Origin: Virgibacillus_N oceani_A
GTDB lineage: Bacteria > Bacillota > Bacilli > Bacillales > Amphibacillaceae
Assembly (NCBI GenBank): GCA_041521345.1
Contig: JBGOHB010000003.1
Reading direction: 5' to 3' (one strand)
DNA length: 64,000 nucleotides
Under the pieces are notes generated by a model. That model had not been told where the DNA came from. It ran no database searches and was given only the letters and a program-made list of their open reading frames with translations. A program made the position numbers and the translations under genes. Shown here piece by piece: positions 52,663 to 60,744 of this stretch; the first letter of the stretch is position 1, and each line of letters begins with the position of its first letter.

Positions 52663-53379
52663 TTATTTACTGATAACTTGGTCTACCTCTTCTAGCACTT
52701 CCCCAATTTGCCGCTCATTAATAATTTGGTCGGCATACGCATCGAGTTGTGTTTTCTCTTGGTTAATAATCACCAGCCTGGCACCATTTTCCTTGGCGAT
52801 TAAAGGGAATTGATTGGCTGGAGTCACTGTTAATGAAGAACCGAGCACGATAAACAAATCACAATTTTTTGCTTCCTCCAAAGCAAGATGAAATGCATCC
52901 TCAGGCAGGGATTCCCCGAATAATACGATGGATGGCCGTAATATACCGCCGCAGGTACATTCATATCTATCCTCCATATACGCTTCCTTGCCATATACCT
53001 TTCCGCAGCTTTGACAATGCAGTTTTTGTAATGTCCCGTGGAGTTCGGCAACCTGCTCAGAGCCAGCTTCCTGATGAAAACCATCCACATTTTGTGTAAT
53101 GATGGATTTGACTTTACCCGCTTTTTCCCATTTAGCTAAAATATCATGGCCTTTATGCGGCTTATATTCTGTGATTGCAGCTACTCTGGTGCGGTAAAAG
53201 TTAATAAAGTCATCCACATGCTTATTTAAAGCTTCCGTAGATGCAAGCCTAGATGGGTCCAGGTTGTTCCACAGTCCTTTATTTTGAGAGCGGAAGTCCG
53301 GCAATCCGCTTTCGGTAGACATTCCCGCCCCGGTGAAAACCACTGTATAATGAGAAGATTGTAGCCATTCACGCAGCAT
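52663..53379 (-). CDS. srtN: NAD-dependent protein deacylase, sirtuin
   Basis: A 238-residue Sir2-family enzyme that removes acyl groups from protein lysines using NAD. Motifs: FTGAGMSTESGLPDFRS (NAD site), TQNVDGFHQEAG, catalytic His in ELHG, a zinc ribbon with CQSC and CTC (spacing CxxC-x15-CxC), RPSIVLFGE, and LGSSLTVTPAN. It corresponds to B. subtilis SrtN, which reverses acetyl-CoA synthetase acetylation among other targets. ATG 53379 follows ATGGAGGTAAAAAA. Confidence 0.94.
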   Translation of the reverse strand: MLREWLQSSHYTVVFTGAGMSTESGLPDFRSQNKGLWNNLDPSRLASTEALNKHVDDFINFYRTRVAAITEYKPHKGHDILAKWEKAGKVKSIITQNVDGFHQEAGSEQVAELHGTLQKLHCQSCGKVYGKEAYMEDRYECTCGGILRPSIVLFGESLPEDAFHLALEEAKNCDLFIVLGSSLTVTPANQFPLIAKENGARLVIINQEKTQLDAYADQIINERQIGEVLEEVDQVISK

Positions 53380-53476
53380 TTTTTTACCTCCATAAAATCA
53401 TTTTTTCTGTGTCCGTGTCCCTATTCTCATTTATGTTGCATAGAATAATACAGCTATTGCAATGAGGAGTGTCACT

Positions 53477-54187
53477 ATGGGGTTATATATTAATCATAAC
53501 AATAATGAAGGCATTTTTGGAAATAAAGAGGATCTTTCTGCACCGAATCAAGGCTTTTTCATGCGAAATCATGTGGAGGAAATGATTCAAGCGCAGCAAA
53601 GAGTGAATGTGTCCATGGAGAAAGCGATTGGTAATTTGAGTGTGTATCAAAAGCAGCAGGACGGGAAACAACAGGCGCACTGGCTGGAAATGCAGCATTA
53701 TTTGCAAGAACTCGTGAAGGTGAACAGAAGGCAGGAACAAGTGGAAGGGCGCGTCATGAAGCAACTGCAGAACCTGGAAGAGAAAAATGAGAAGCTGACT
53801 ATGGCCGTGAATGAAAGTGGCGCTTATGAGAAAGAAAAAGTAGATCAAATGTATGCTTCCCAACAGGCGTTATTAAGTCAATTGAAGGGGTATGAATCAG
53901 AAGTAAAGAAGTTGATTGGTAAAATAGATGAACAGGCAGCAATGCATCAGCAGTTGGCTGAAAAAGTGAATGGCCAGGAAAGAAGTCAGGAGGAAGTATT
54001 AGGGCGTCTGGAGAACCAGGAAGCGTTGACAGCAAAGATGCTTCGCCAATTCGACCATTTCCGGTCGGCATTATTTGAGAGAACTACCTTTCTTGCAGAA
54101 AAAATCGAGGACAGCGCAGAAATCACATCCGCTTACATGACCAAATTAATGTCGAGAAAAGAACAGCCAACTACGTTATACAAATAA
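53477..54187 (+). CDS. Coiled-coil protein of unknown function
   Basis: A 236-residue soluble protein. After a short Asn-rich N-terminus (GLYINHNNNEGIFGNKEDLS), nearly the whole chain from residue 35 to 220 is predicted coiled coil, rich in Gln, Glu and Lys, with motifs such as LQELVKVNRRQEQVEGRVMK. No membrane segment. I do not recognise the family. ATG 53477 is preferred because GAGGAG precedes it; the ATG at 53462 overlaps that site. It is divergent from the sirtuin gene and followed by a palindromic repeat. Confidence 0.75.
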   Translation: MGLYINHNNNEGIFGNKEDLSAPNQGFFMRNHVEEMIQAQQRVNVSMEKAIGNLSVYQKQQDGKQQAHWLEMQHYLQELVKVNRRQEQVEGRVMKQLQNLEEKNEKLTMAVNESGAYEKEKVDQMYASQQALLSQLKGYESEVKKLIGKIDEQAAMHQQLAEKVNGQERSQEEVLGRLENQEALTAKMLRQFDHFRSALFERTTFLAEKIEDSAEITSAYMTKLMSRKEQPTTLYK

Positions 54188-54192
54188 ACAGA

Positions 54193-54262
54193 GAGACGGT
54201 TCTTCAGTTTCATTAGATAGAAAATTAGGTTTATGAAACAAAAGAACCGTCCTTGTGTTTCA
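54193..54262. repeat. Long hairpin repeat, possibly acting as terminator
   Basis: GACGGTTCTT (54195-54204) pairs with AAGAACCGTC (54242-54251), extended by GTTTCAT and ATGAAAC inside. The right arm plus CTTGTGTTTCAG matches the repeat at 38669-38697. It separates two convergent transcription units. Confidence 0.7.
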
Positions 54263-54265
54263 GTT

Positions 54266-54451
54266 CTAAGGGTTTACTTCATATAGTCCGTTTAATTCAA
54301 CGGTTTGTTCATCATCCATTTGATTTAAGGGAAATACGGCTGCTGTATCCTTTCCGTCATGTACTTCCCGGATGTAAACAGGGATACCGCGATAGGTTAC
54401 CTGAATCATTTCGATTGAATCAACAATTTCCTGTGCTCGTTGTTTTTCCAT
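54266..54451 (-). CDS. sspH: Small acid-soluble spore protein H-type (second copy)
   Basis: A 61-residue protein: EKQRAQEIVDSIEMIQVTYR, GIPVYIREVHDGKDTAAVF and an acidic end. It fits the SspH pattern of an RAxEI helix, a VTYxGxPVYI strand and a xxAxVF strand. It is more divergent than the copy before it. Start ATG 54451 follows AGAGGG, and the upstream sspH copy ends at 54454, so the two are translationally coupled. SspH proteins occur in the spore core and are made in the forespore under SigG. Confidence 0.85.
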   Translation of the reverse strand: MEKQRAQEIVDSIEMIQVTYRGIPVYIREVHDGKDTAAVFPLNQMDDEQTVELNGLYEVNP

Positions 54452-54453
54452 CG

Positions 54454-54645
54454 TCAATTCCCTCTTTTCGATTCCATCAGACTTTCCAGCTGTACATCAA
54501 ATTCACGCTCAGGCTGTTCCAGCGAGAAAATGCGTGCTGAATTCGATTGCTCATGTACGTGCTGGATATAAATTTGCTGACCATTATACGTTACATGCTT
54601 CATATCGGGTGATTGGGCGATTTCTTCTGCACGATGTCTGTCCAC
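54454..54645 (-). CDS. sspH: Small acid-soluble spore protein H
   Basis: A 63-residue protein with the SspH pattern: RAEEIAQSPDMKHVTYNGQQ, IYIQHVHEQSNSARIFSL, and a DVQLESL end. Starts at GTG 54645 with AAAGGAGG 8 bases upstream. It is the middle gene of a three-gene minus-strand operon (DUF4023-like, sspH, sspH). Spore-core protein; expression in the forespore is expected. Confidence 0.9.
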   Translation of the reverse strand: MDRHRAEEIAQSPDMKHVTYNGQQIYIQHVHEQSNSARIFSLEQPEREFDVQLESLMESKRGN

Positions 54646-54664
54646 TCCGGACGCCTCCTTTTAA

Positions 54665-54784
54665 TTAGTGCCGTTTATTCGGCAGTTTTTTTGCAGGGTC
54701 ATTATGTCCCTGGTGTTCCTTATTCTCTTTATCTTTTCGCTTATTTTCTTGAAACTTTTCTACAAATTCACGTGTATCATCCAT
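54665..54784 (-). CDS. 39-residue DUF4023-like peptide
   Basis: ATG 54784, preceded by AAAGGAGGTAATTATC, opens a complete 39-codon frame reading MDDTREFVEKFQENKRKDK, then a basic/acidic stretch ending in DPAKKLPNKRH. The FVEKxxENxxKxKxN...LPNK pattern matches what I remember of DUF4023, small proteins of Bacillales with unknown role. It is followed 20 bases later by sspH, so it may also be a spore protein. Confidence 0.8.
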   Translation of the reverse strand: MDDTREFVEKFQENKRKDKENKEHQGHNDPAKKLPNKRH

Positions 54785-54899
54785 GATAATTACCTCCTTT
54801 TATATGGAGTATCACTTTTAATTTAACCAAAAGAACATGGAACATACTTATAAAGGAGTAAGCTAATCCCTTTCGCCTGCAAATTACTTTTATGATTCC

Positions 54900-55260
54900 G
54901 CCGAGAAAACCCTTGACTTCAGTCAAGAGATGAATCGGCTTCGGATAAGGCGTCTTATCGCACCTTAATTATCTGACATATTTAGATGAGGTATGGTATC
55001 ATAACCTTGTATAGATTGCTCTTTGAAAATGAAGATATAAGGTTGTTGCAGGAAAAACGCTGCAATGTAAAATCTTCAACTTTCTTTCGCTCCACGCTCA
55101 TCGAAGTTGCAAAAAACAAGCGAAGTAGGAAGCGTGGCGAGTCAACGTACAAAAAATTATGCTTTCACCGTAGGGACTATGCTTAGCCTGATAAATAACT
55201 AGCGGTTACGCTGGTGTTCGCAGGAATCTCGTGATTTTAACCACGAGTGGTTCAAAACGT
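54900..55260 (+). mobile_element. IS200/IS605-type remnant with terminal hairpins and possible omega-RNA segment
   Basis: The left side has CTTGAC-TTCA-GTCAAG (54912-54927) followed by GATGAATCGG. The right side has CTCGTG-ATTTTAAC-CACGAG (55228-55247) then TGGTTCAA. Such end hairpins, and CTTAGCCTGATA (about 55184-55195) shortly before the right end, are as I recall typical of IS605-family tnpB 3' ends and their omega-RNAs. Between them lies another stable hairpin pair, TCGC-CCACGCT and AGCGTGG-CGA (about 55088-55141). No TnpA or TnpB reading frame remains. The element would be a non-autonomous derivative (PATE-like). The boundaries are approximate. Confidence 0.5.
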
Positions 55261-55369
55261 TTCAACTCCTATATGATAAAGTTAGAAAAATACAAGTAAT
55301 TCCTATAAAAAGAGAAGGCAGCTGGGATCGTGAACAAGTCCCTCTGTCCCATTAGGAGGCAGCAAGGCC

Positions 55370-56629
55370 GTGATTATTGCAATCATCGCGTTACTTTTTG
55401 TATCATTATTTTTTTCCGGCAGTGAGACTGCATTAACAGCAACAAATAAAATGAAGCTGCAAACACAGGCAAGGAAGGGGGACGAAAAATCCGAAAAACT
55501 TTCAAACCTTGTGTCCAAACCCGAACAATTTATTACGTCTATTTTAATCGGAAATAATATTTCAAACATTATACTTCCAACATTGGTAACCATGGTGGCT
55601 ATTGACTATGGGTTAAATGTTGCCATTGCTTCGGCTGTTTTAACGGTAACGATCATCGTATTTGCGGAAGTGATACCAAAGTCGATTGCAGCAGCGTTTC
55701 CAGAGCGTATTGCTTATGTCGTTTATCCGGTGGTCCGGTTTGTTATCATCATTTTAAAACCGGTGACATTACTGCTGAATGCATTAACGGGTTTTATCAT
55801 CCGGGTACTTTCCAAGGGAGAACAGCAGAATGACTCCGTCTCCAGGGATGAAATCAGGGCGATGGTGGATATTGCAAGAACCGAGGGGATTTTTAAAAAA
55901 GAAGAATCCCACCGAATTAAAGGGGTATTGGAATTTCAGAATTTAAATGTAAAGGATGCCTTGAAAACACCACGCGTGGATATTATGGCGCTGCCGCAAA
56001 CTGCGGATTTTGAAGAAGTAAGAAATATTGCAGTGGAAAACCCTTTTACGAGATATCCTATATATGATGAAAATATCGATAACATTGTGGGAGTATTCCA
56101 TACAAAATATTTACTTTCCTGGTCCATGGAATCGGAAAAAACCTTGGAGTCTTATAGTGATATGGATCCGCTGATTGTTTTTGAATTCCATTCCATCGAG
56201 TGGGTATTCCGCAAAATGACACAGGAGAAAAAGCATATGGCTATTGTGCTGGATGAATACGGGGGAACAGAAGGGATTATTAGCCATGAGGATATTATTG
56301 AAACATTAATAGGGCAGGAAATTGAAGATGAAATGGATAAAGAAAGTGAGGCACTCGTGGAAAAAATGACGGAAACGGAGATCATATGTCACGGAAAAAT
56401 ACCGCTGCACCGATTAAATGTTATTTTTCATACAGAGATCCCGGAAGAGGAGGATGTGCTTAGCGGTTATCTGCTGAAAGAATTTCATTACTTTCCCGTG
56501 GAAGGGGAAAAACTGATAAGAGATGGTCTCACTTTTAACATATTAAGCACGGAAGAAAGAACCTTGAATCGTGTGCAGATTAAGAAAGGAGCGGAAACGC
56601 CGCAAACGAATAATGGAGAACACAAATAA
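55370..56629 (+). CDS. CNNM/CorC-HlyC family membrane protein
   Basis: A 419-residue protein. DUF21 membrane domain in residues 1-140 (SLFFSGSETALTATNKMKL; GNNISNIILPTLVTM), two CBS domains at about 190-320 (TPRVDIMALP; AIVLDEYGGTEGIISHEDI), and a CorC_HlyC domain at the C-terminus (LSGYLLKEFHYFPVEGE). Members are linked to magnesium or cobalt efflux and salt tolerance; B. subtilis has YhdP, YqhB and YugS. Start GTG 55370 with AGGAGG at 10-base spacing. A 99-residue gene follows 12 bases later and is probably co-transcribed. Confidence 0.93.
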   Translation: MIIAIIALLFVSLFFSGSETALTATNKMKLQTQARKGDEKSEKLSNLVSKPEQFITSILIGNNISNIILPTLVTMVAIDYGLNVAIASAVLTVTIIVFAEVIPKSIAAAFPERIAYVVYPVVRFVIIILKPVTLLLNALTGFIIRVLSKGEQQNDSVSRDEIRAMVDIARTEGIFKKEESHRIKGVLEFQNLNVKDALKTPRVDIMALPQTADFEEVRNIAVENPFTRYPIYDENIDNIVGVFHTKYLLSWSMESEKTLESYSDMDPLIVFEFHSIEWVFRKMTQEKKHMAIVLDEYGGTEGIISHEDIIETLIGQEIEDEMDKESEALVEKMTETEIICHGKIPLHRLNVIFHTEIPEEEDVLSGYLLKEFHYFPVEGEKLIRDGLTFNILSTEERTLNRVQIKKGAETPQTNNGEHK

Positions 56630-56641
56630 AGGAGGAAACAA

Positions 56642-56941
56642 ATGCACTTGATTGCCAAGCAGCCTTATGTAAAGGTGGAACGGAAGGTTAGCAGTATTGA
56701 GCAATGGGATGAGGAAGAGCAGCGGATGATCTACCTTTATGATGAAAAGGTGGTTACGAAACGCAGGGAGTTTCCGATCACGGATGTGCTTGATGTGTCG
56801 TATAAAGAGGTCGCAGGTACTGGCGGAATTCTTTATTTACATACATTAAAAGGTGTATTTCCCTATACGGTGAAAGATTCCCCAAAGCAGTTTATACTTG
56901 CATTTAACAATGAAATTAAAGAGAAAGGGAAAAATCTTTAA
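56642..56941 (+). CDS. Hypothetical protein
   Basis: A 99-residue soluble protein, predicted mainly beta: AKQPYVKVERKVSSIEQWDE, TDVLDVSYKEVAGTGGILYL, GVFPYTVKDSPKQFI and a terminal helix. The layout resembles small PH-like sheets, but I do not recognise a family. ATG 56642 follows AAGGAGGAAACAA. Co-transcription with the CNNM gene is likely. Confidence 0.7.
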   Translation: MHLIAKQPYVKVERKVSSIEQWDEEEQRMIYLYDEKVVTKRREFPITDVLDVSYKEVAGTGGILYLHTLKGVFPYTVKDSPKQFILAFNNEIKEKGKNL

Positions 56942-56947
56942 ATAAAA

Positions 56948-57018
56948 TGACATAGTGTCACAAAAACTATTGACAAATGACACTGTATTATTTATCATTA
57001 AATCATGACATCATGTCA
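56948..57018 (+). promoter_or_regulatory. TetR promoter flanked by two TGACAT-type palindromes
   Basis: TTGACA (56970-56975) and TATCAT (56993-56998) are 17 bases apart. TGACAT-A-GTGTCA (56948-56960) lies before the -35 and TGACAT-C-ATGTCA (57006-57018) lies at the start point. A TGACACTG half-site falls in the spacer. The arrangement indicates autorepression by the encoded TetR protein. Confidence 0.85.
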
Positions 57019-57040
57019 CCTGCAGTGATGGAGGTTAGTA

Positions 57041-57664
57041 ATGCCAAAACAAACGTTTTTTAACTTGCCCGAGGACAAAAAGGAAATTTTAATTCAGGCA
57101 GTAGAGAAGGAATTTTCCAGAGTACCGCTCTTTGAAGCATCTATTGCAAATATGGTTCAGGATGCTGGCATTCCCAGGGGAAGTTTTTATCAATACTTCG
57201 AAAATAAAGAAGATGCCTTTTTTTATTTGTTGAAAGAGCATACAAAAGAGAGACAGGCAAACTTTATTTCGCTTTTAAAACAACATGATGGAGATTTGTT
57301 CAAAGCAATGGCGGGGATGTTTCATAATATTATTTCCGATTCACCCGACAATCTACCTTTTATACGAAATGCCCTTTTAAATATGACACACAAAGTAGAA
57401 CACACCTTTGCCGGCATATTCAGCAGTAGTATGATGGATGATTCACTTGATGAATTCAGTCCGTTGATCAATAAAAAATACTTAAATATCTCCGAAGACA
57501 AAGAGTTATTTTATGTTATGCAAATCCTTACCTCCGTTACGATTCGTAATTTCATTGAAAAATTTTCCCGGAATTTAACAGATGAACAAGCGATCTGCAA
57601 CTATACGACTGAACTGCAACTGTTGAAATACGGGCTTTACAGTAAAGAGGAAGAAGAATCTTAA
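57041..57664 (+). CDS. TetR-family regulator
   Basis: A 207-residue regulator. HTH with ILIQAVEKEFSRVPLFEASI and IPRGSFYQYFENKEDAFFYL, and a helical ligand domain. The N-terminus MPKQTFFNLPEDKKEI is typical of a group of Bacillaceae TetR proteins. ATG 57041 follows GATGGAGGTTAGTA. No exporter gene follows, so its regulon beyond itself is unclear. The Spx-like gene starts 185 bases further on and may belong to the same transcript. Confidence 0.92.
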   Translation: MPKQTFFNLPEDKKEILIQAVEKEFSRVPLFEASIANMVQDAGIPRGSFYQYFENKEDAFFYLLKEHTKERQANFISLLKQHDGDLFKAMAGMFHNIISDSPDNLPFIRNALLNMTHKVEHTFAGIFSSSMMDDSLDEFSPLINKKYLNISEDKELFYVMQILTSVTIRNFIEKFSRNLTDEQAICNYTTELQLLKYGLYSKEEEES

Positions 57665-57849
57665 GCTTTGTGAGACTGTAAAGGAAAAGAGGGGCATGTT
57701 TTTAGCAGATAATCATCTGCATAAGTACAGCAAGTATTTGCTGCAGCGGCCTTTAGACAGGCTGGTTTTTTCAATAAAATCGTATGTGAAAAATGTACAA
57801 AACATTGGAAAGCCTGGTAAGAAAAATAAATAGAGACGAGGTATGATAC

Positions 57850-58260
57850 ATGACAGTGAGGTTATTTGGAACACCATGTTCATCAACGAGAAAGGCAAAA
57901 GAATGGCTGGATCAGCACGGAATCAGCTATATGGAACGTAATATTCTCAGGCAGCCTTTAACCATTGGGGAACTTCATTCGATTCTACGAATGACCTTGG
58001 AAGGGACAGATGAAATTATTGCAACAAGATCAAAAGTGTACAAAGATCTTAATATTGATCTTGACTCACTTCCGCTGAAAGAATTACTCAACATTATACA
58101 ACTACACCCCAGTCTTATGCGCAGTCCCATTATCATAGATGAGAAACGAATTCAGGTTGGTTATCATGAGGACGATATCCGTCAGTTTGTCCCAAGAAAA
58201 GAACGTAAGAATCAATGGCTTCAGTGGCAAATGAATAATGTACAAATAGCAAAAGGGTAG
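57850..58260 (+). CDS. Spx-family regulator lacking the second redox cysteine
   Basis: A 136-residue ArsC-fold protein close to Spx (RNA polymerase alpha-binding disulfide-stress regulator). Conserved: LRMTLEGTDEIIATRSKVY with the key Gly for alpha-CTD contact, and RSPIIIDEKRIQVGYHEDDI. The redox site CxxC of Spx (Cys10, Cys13) reads CSST here, so only the first Cys remains and a CxxC disulfide switch is not possible. It is probably a paralogue beside a normal spx elsewhere. The ATG follows GAGACGAGGTATGATAC. Confidence 0.88.
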   Translation: MTVRLFGTPCSSTRKAKEWLDQHGISYMERNILRQPLTIGELHSILRMTLEGTDEIIATRSKVYKDLNIDLDSLPLKELLNIIQLHPSLMRSPIIIDEKRIQVGYHEDDIRQFVPRKERKNQWLQWQMNNVQIAKG

Positions 58261-58298
58261 ATTAATCCGCAATAAAAGAATATGCTTCTCAGGTGGAA

Positions 58299-58325
58299 GG
58301 CCTGCTTTGCGATAAGAAGCGGGTC
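58299..58325 (+). terminator. Terminator of the Spx-like gene
   Basis: GGCCTGCTT (58299-58307) pairs with AAGCGGGTC (58317-58325) with two G-U pairs, then TTTAA. Confidence 0.65.
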
Positions 58326-58486
58326 TTTAAATATCTCATTAGTTACTTTTTATAACTGAGTGAAAATTAATAAGCGGTTTCTATTGCATATTATTTTTTA
58401 AGGTGTTATCATATGTATTGTTGAAAAAATGAATTCAAAAATGATGAATTCAGTATAACAACAGACTGCGAGGAGGAATTTTTCAC

Positions 58487-59065
58487 ATGTTAAAGATCGG
58501 GATTGTTTTAGGAAGTGTACGTAAAGGACGTAACGGAGAGGCTGTAACAAACTGGGTGTATGATTTTGCGACGAAACGTAATGACAAAGATGTGTCCTAC
58601 GAAATCGTAGACCTTGCTGATTATAAATTGCCAATGCTGGGAGAAGCACTTCCGGAAGAGGCTCAGGCAGAAGCAGACCAAACCATCAAAGCTTGGTCAG
58701 AAAAAATGGATTCTTTCGATGGCTATATCATCGTAGCCCCGGAATATAACCACGCTGTAGGGGGTGCGCTCAAAAACGCACTTGACTTCTTGAAGCCGGA
58801 AGTTGCAAACAAAGCAGCAGGTCTGGTTGGATACGGAAGTTTAGGCGGAACCCGTGCACATGAAAACCTTCGTTTAATCTTTGGAGAGCTTCAAGTTGCA
58901 GATGTTCAAACAGCAGTTACATTCTCACTGATGACCGACTTTGTTGACTTTACCGAGTTCAAACCAGCTGATTTCCATGCAAACAATGCAAATGGCATGC
59001 TGGATCAAGTTATTGCATGGAGCACAGCGCTGAAGACAGTAAGAAAAGAAAAAACATTGAACTAA
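58487..59065 (+). CDS. NADPH-dependent FMN reductase
   Basis: A 192-residue flavodoxin-fold reductase. GIVLGSVRKGRNGEAVTNWV (FMN phosphate loop near residues 5-15), VAPEYNHAVGGALKNALDFL (flavin ring loop) and GYGSLGGTRAHENLR are typical of YieF/azoreductase-like quinone or chromate reductases. It uses NAD(P)H to reduce quinones, azo dyes or chromate. ATG 58487 follows GAGGAGGAATTTTTCAC. Monocistronic. Confidence 0.93.
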   Translation: MLKIGIVLGSVRKGRNGEAVTNWVYDFATKRNDKDVSYEIVDLADYKLPMLGEALPEEAQAEADQTIKAWSEKMDSFDGYIIVAPEYNHAVGGALKNALDFLKPEVANKAAGLVGYGSLGGTRAHENLRLIFGELQVADVQTAVTFSLMTDFVDFTEFKPADFHANNANGMLDQVIAWSTALKTVRKEKTLN

Positions 59066-59078
59066 ATAGATGATTGAG

Positions 59079-59120
59079 AAGCAATATCAGGAAATGCGTC
59101 TTTCCAGGTATTGCTTTTTT
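59079..59120 (+). terminator. Terminator of the FMN reductase gene
   Basis: AAGCAATATCAGGAA (59079-59093) pairs with TTCCAGGTATTGCTT (59102-59116) with one mismatch and one wobble, followed by TTTT. Confidence 0.9.
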
Positions 59121-59452
59121 GTTGTGGAAATACAGATCTATCAAGGTTTCATACAATAGGGTACTTGAGAAGTGTTGCCAATGTCTTTTGCATGAAGCAT
59201 TCCTCCAAAAATGTAATCGAGGAGCGTTATCAGAGCCCCCATCCTCAAAATTTCGCTCAAAAAGGTACTCGAGAACCGCTGTCGAACATTTCATTATTGC
59301 ATTTTCTAACAACTGTTGATGTAAAAGGTGCTGTTTGAAAAAAACATGCGTAAGTTCCGTGATCCACCTTCGAACCTATACTTTATGCATATCTTAATAA
59401 ATTAAGCTGACGTCACAATCACCCAATTAATTACAAATCAACAAAATAACAT
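59121..59452. other. Gap between the FMN reductase terminator and the mvaB promoter
   Basis: Only short frames without ribosome sites; nothing recognisable. Confidence 0.4.
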
Positions 59453-59503
59453 TTGCATATTCCGAAAATTTATTATATAGTATATTCAACAAGGTTGAAT
59501 ATA
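59453..59503 (+). promoter_or_regulatory. Sigma-A promoter and 23-bp perfect operator palindrome of mvaB
   Basis: TTGCAT (59453-59458) and TATAGT (59476-59481) are 17 bases apart. Directly at the -10 end begins TATATTCAAC, then a 3-base centre AAG, then GTTGAATATA (59481-59503). The arms are perfect inverted copies. A dimeric repressor such as a TetR- or GntR-type regulator would block initiation here; the regulator is not encoded nearby. Confidence 0.85.
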
Positions 59504-59663
59504 AATAAACGTGAGTGAATATAATTGTTATAAAGTAGAGTGAAAAGGGAATTAGTAAAGAGGAGTCTTACGTAAATATCAAGTAAACCAGTAACAAATG
59601 AGCTGAAAGCGCATTCAATATAATATGAAATTTTACAGTAATAAAACCCTGGGAGGGATAAAA

Positions 59664-60569
59664 ATGGGACGATGGCCGGAATTTGTACAGATTAAAGAAG
59701 TTGGACCACGGGATGGTTTGCAAAATGAGAAGAAGCGGATATCAACAGCCGACAAAGTGAATTGGATCAATATGCTTTCTGACTCCGGTGTGAAGGAAAT
59801 TGAATATTCTTCGTTTGTTCACCCGAAATGGATACCAGCACTTGCAGATGCGCATGAGGTTGGTAAAAAAATAAAGCGTAACCCGGATGTTCGTTACTCA
59901 GCGCTCGTGCCAAACATAAAGGGTCTGGATTTGGCGCTGGAAACCGGTATTGACGGAGCGTCTGTATTTATGTCGGCAAGTGAGGCGCACAACAAGAGAA
60001 ATATCAACAAATCGATCGATGAAACATTTCCGGTTTTGGGAGAAGTGATCCAGGAAGCAAAGAAAGCGGGAAAGCATGTCACCGGATATGTATCCACTGT
60101 CTTTGACTGTCCGTATGAAGGAAAGATTTCCCCTGAAGCGGTCATTCGTGTTAGTGATCAGCTGCTGGAATATGGCGTAGATGACCTGTCGCTTGGAGAT
60201 ACCATTGGCACGGCGGTTCCTTCCCAGGTAGAAGAGCTGCTTGAATCCATGATGGAACGATATTCCAAGGATCAGCTCATCATGCATTTCCATGATACAA
60301 GAGGCATGGCTATCGCCAATATCATGACATCGATGGAATATGGCATTACTAGATTTGATAGCGCAGTTGGTGGACTTGGAGGTTGCCCCTATGCGCCCGG
60401 TGCCGCAGGAAATGTGGCTACCAACGATATTTTATATCTCATGCATGGTCTCGGGATTAAAACAGGAATTTGTGAGAAAAAACTTCAGGAAGCAGCGCTT
60501 TATATCCAGAATAAGCTAGATAAGAATCTGCCCAGCAAATCGGTAGCTTATGCTGCTGCCCAGCAATAA
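59664..60569 (+). CDS. mvaB: Hydroxymethylglutaryl-CoA lyase
   Basis: A 301-residue HMGL-family TIM-barrel enzyme that cleaves HMG-CoA to acetoacetate and acetyl-CoA, the last step of leucine breakdown. KEVGPRDGLQNEK (catalytic Arg, Asp), HFHDTRGMA (metal-binding His pair) and GLGGCPYAPGAAGN (catalytic Cys loop) are all intact. Start ATG 59664 follows GGGAGGG; an ATG 39 bases upstream has no ribosome site. It stands alone: the other leucine-pathway genes (yngEFHIJ-type) are not in the window. A strong palindrome overlaps its promoter. Confidence 0.95.
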   Translation: MGRWPEFVQIKEVGPRDGLQNEKKRISTADKVNWINMLSDSGVKEIEYSSFVHPKWIPALADAHEVGKKIKRNPDVRYSALVPNIKGLDLALETGIDGASVFMSASEAHNKRNINKSIDETFPVLGEVIQEAKKAGKHVTGYVSTVFDCPYEGKISPEAVIRVSDQLLEYGVDDLSLGDTIGTAVPSQVEELLESMMERYSKDQLIMHFHDTRGMAIANIMTSMEYGITRFDSAVGGLGGCPYAPGAAGNVATNDILYLMHGLGIKTGICEKKLQEAALYIQNKLDKNLPSKSVAYAAAQQ

Positions 60570-60579
60570 AAAAGAGATT

Positions 60580-60625
60580 AAACCGCCACTTTATTTGTTC
60601 CTGAAAAAATGAAGGGGCGGTTTTT
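60580..60625 (+). terminator. Terminator of mvaB
   Basis: AAACCGCC (60580-60587) pairs with GGCGGTTT (60616-60623) across a long loop, followed by TTT. Confidence 0.85.
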
Positions 60626-60744
60626 TGCTGTTTGCACTCCTCTCAAAATGAAATAGTTGGTATCGTGCTTTTAAAAATGGAATGGAGACAGTAAAATATA
60701 CAGTGTTTATGATAATCTCAAAGTTAAAAAAGGAGTTAAAATCA

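Noticed and set aside
59074..59338. Short plus-strand frames of 75-81 codons
   Set aside because: They start inside the FMN reductase terminator, in different frames, without ribosome sites or motifs.
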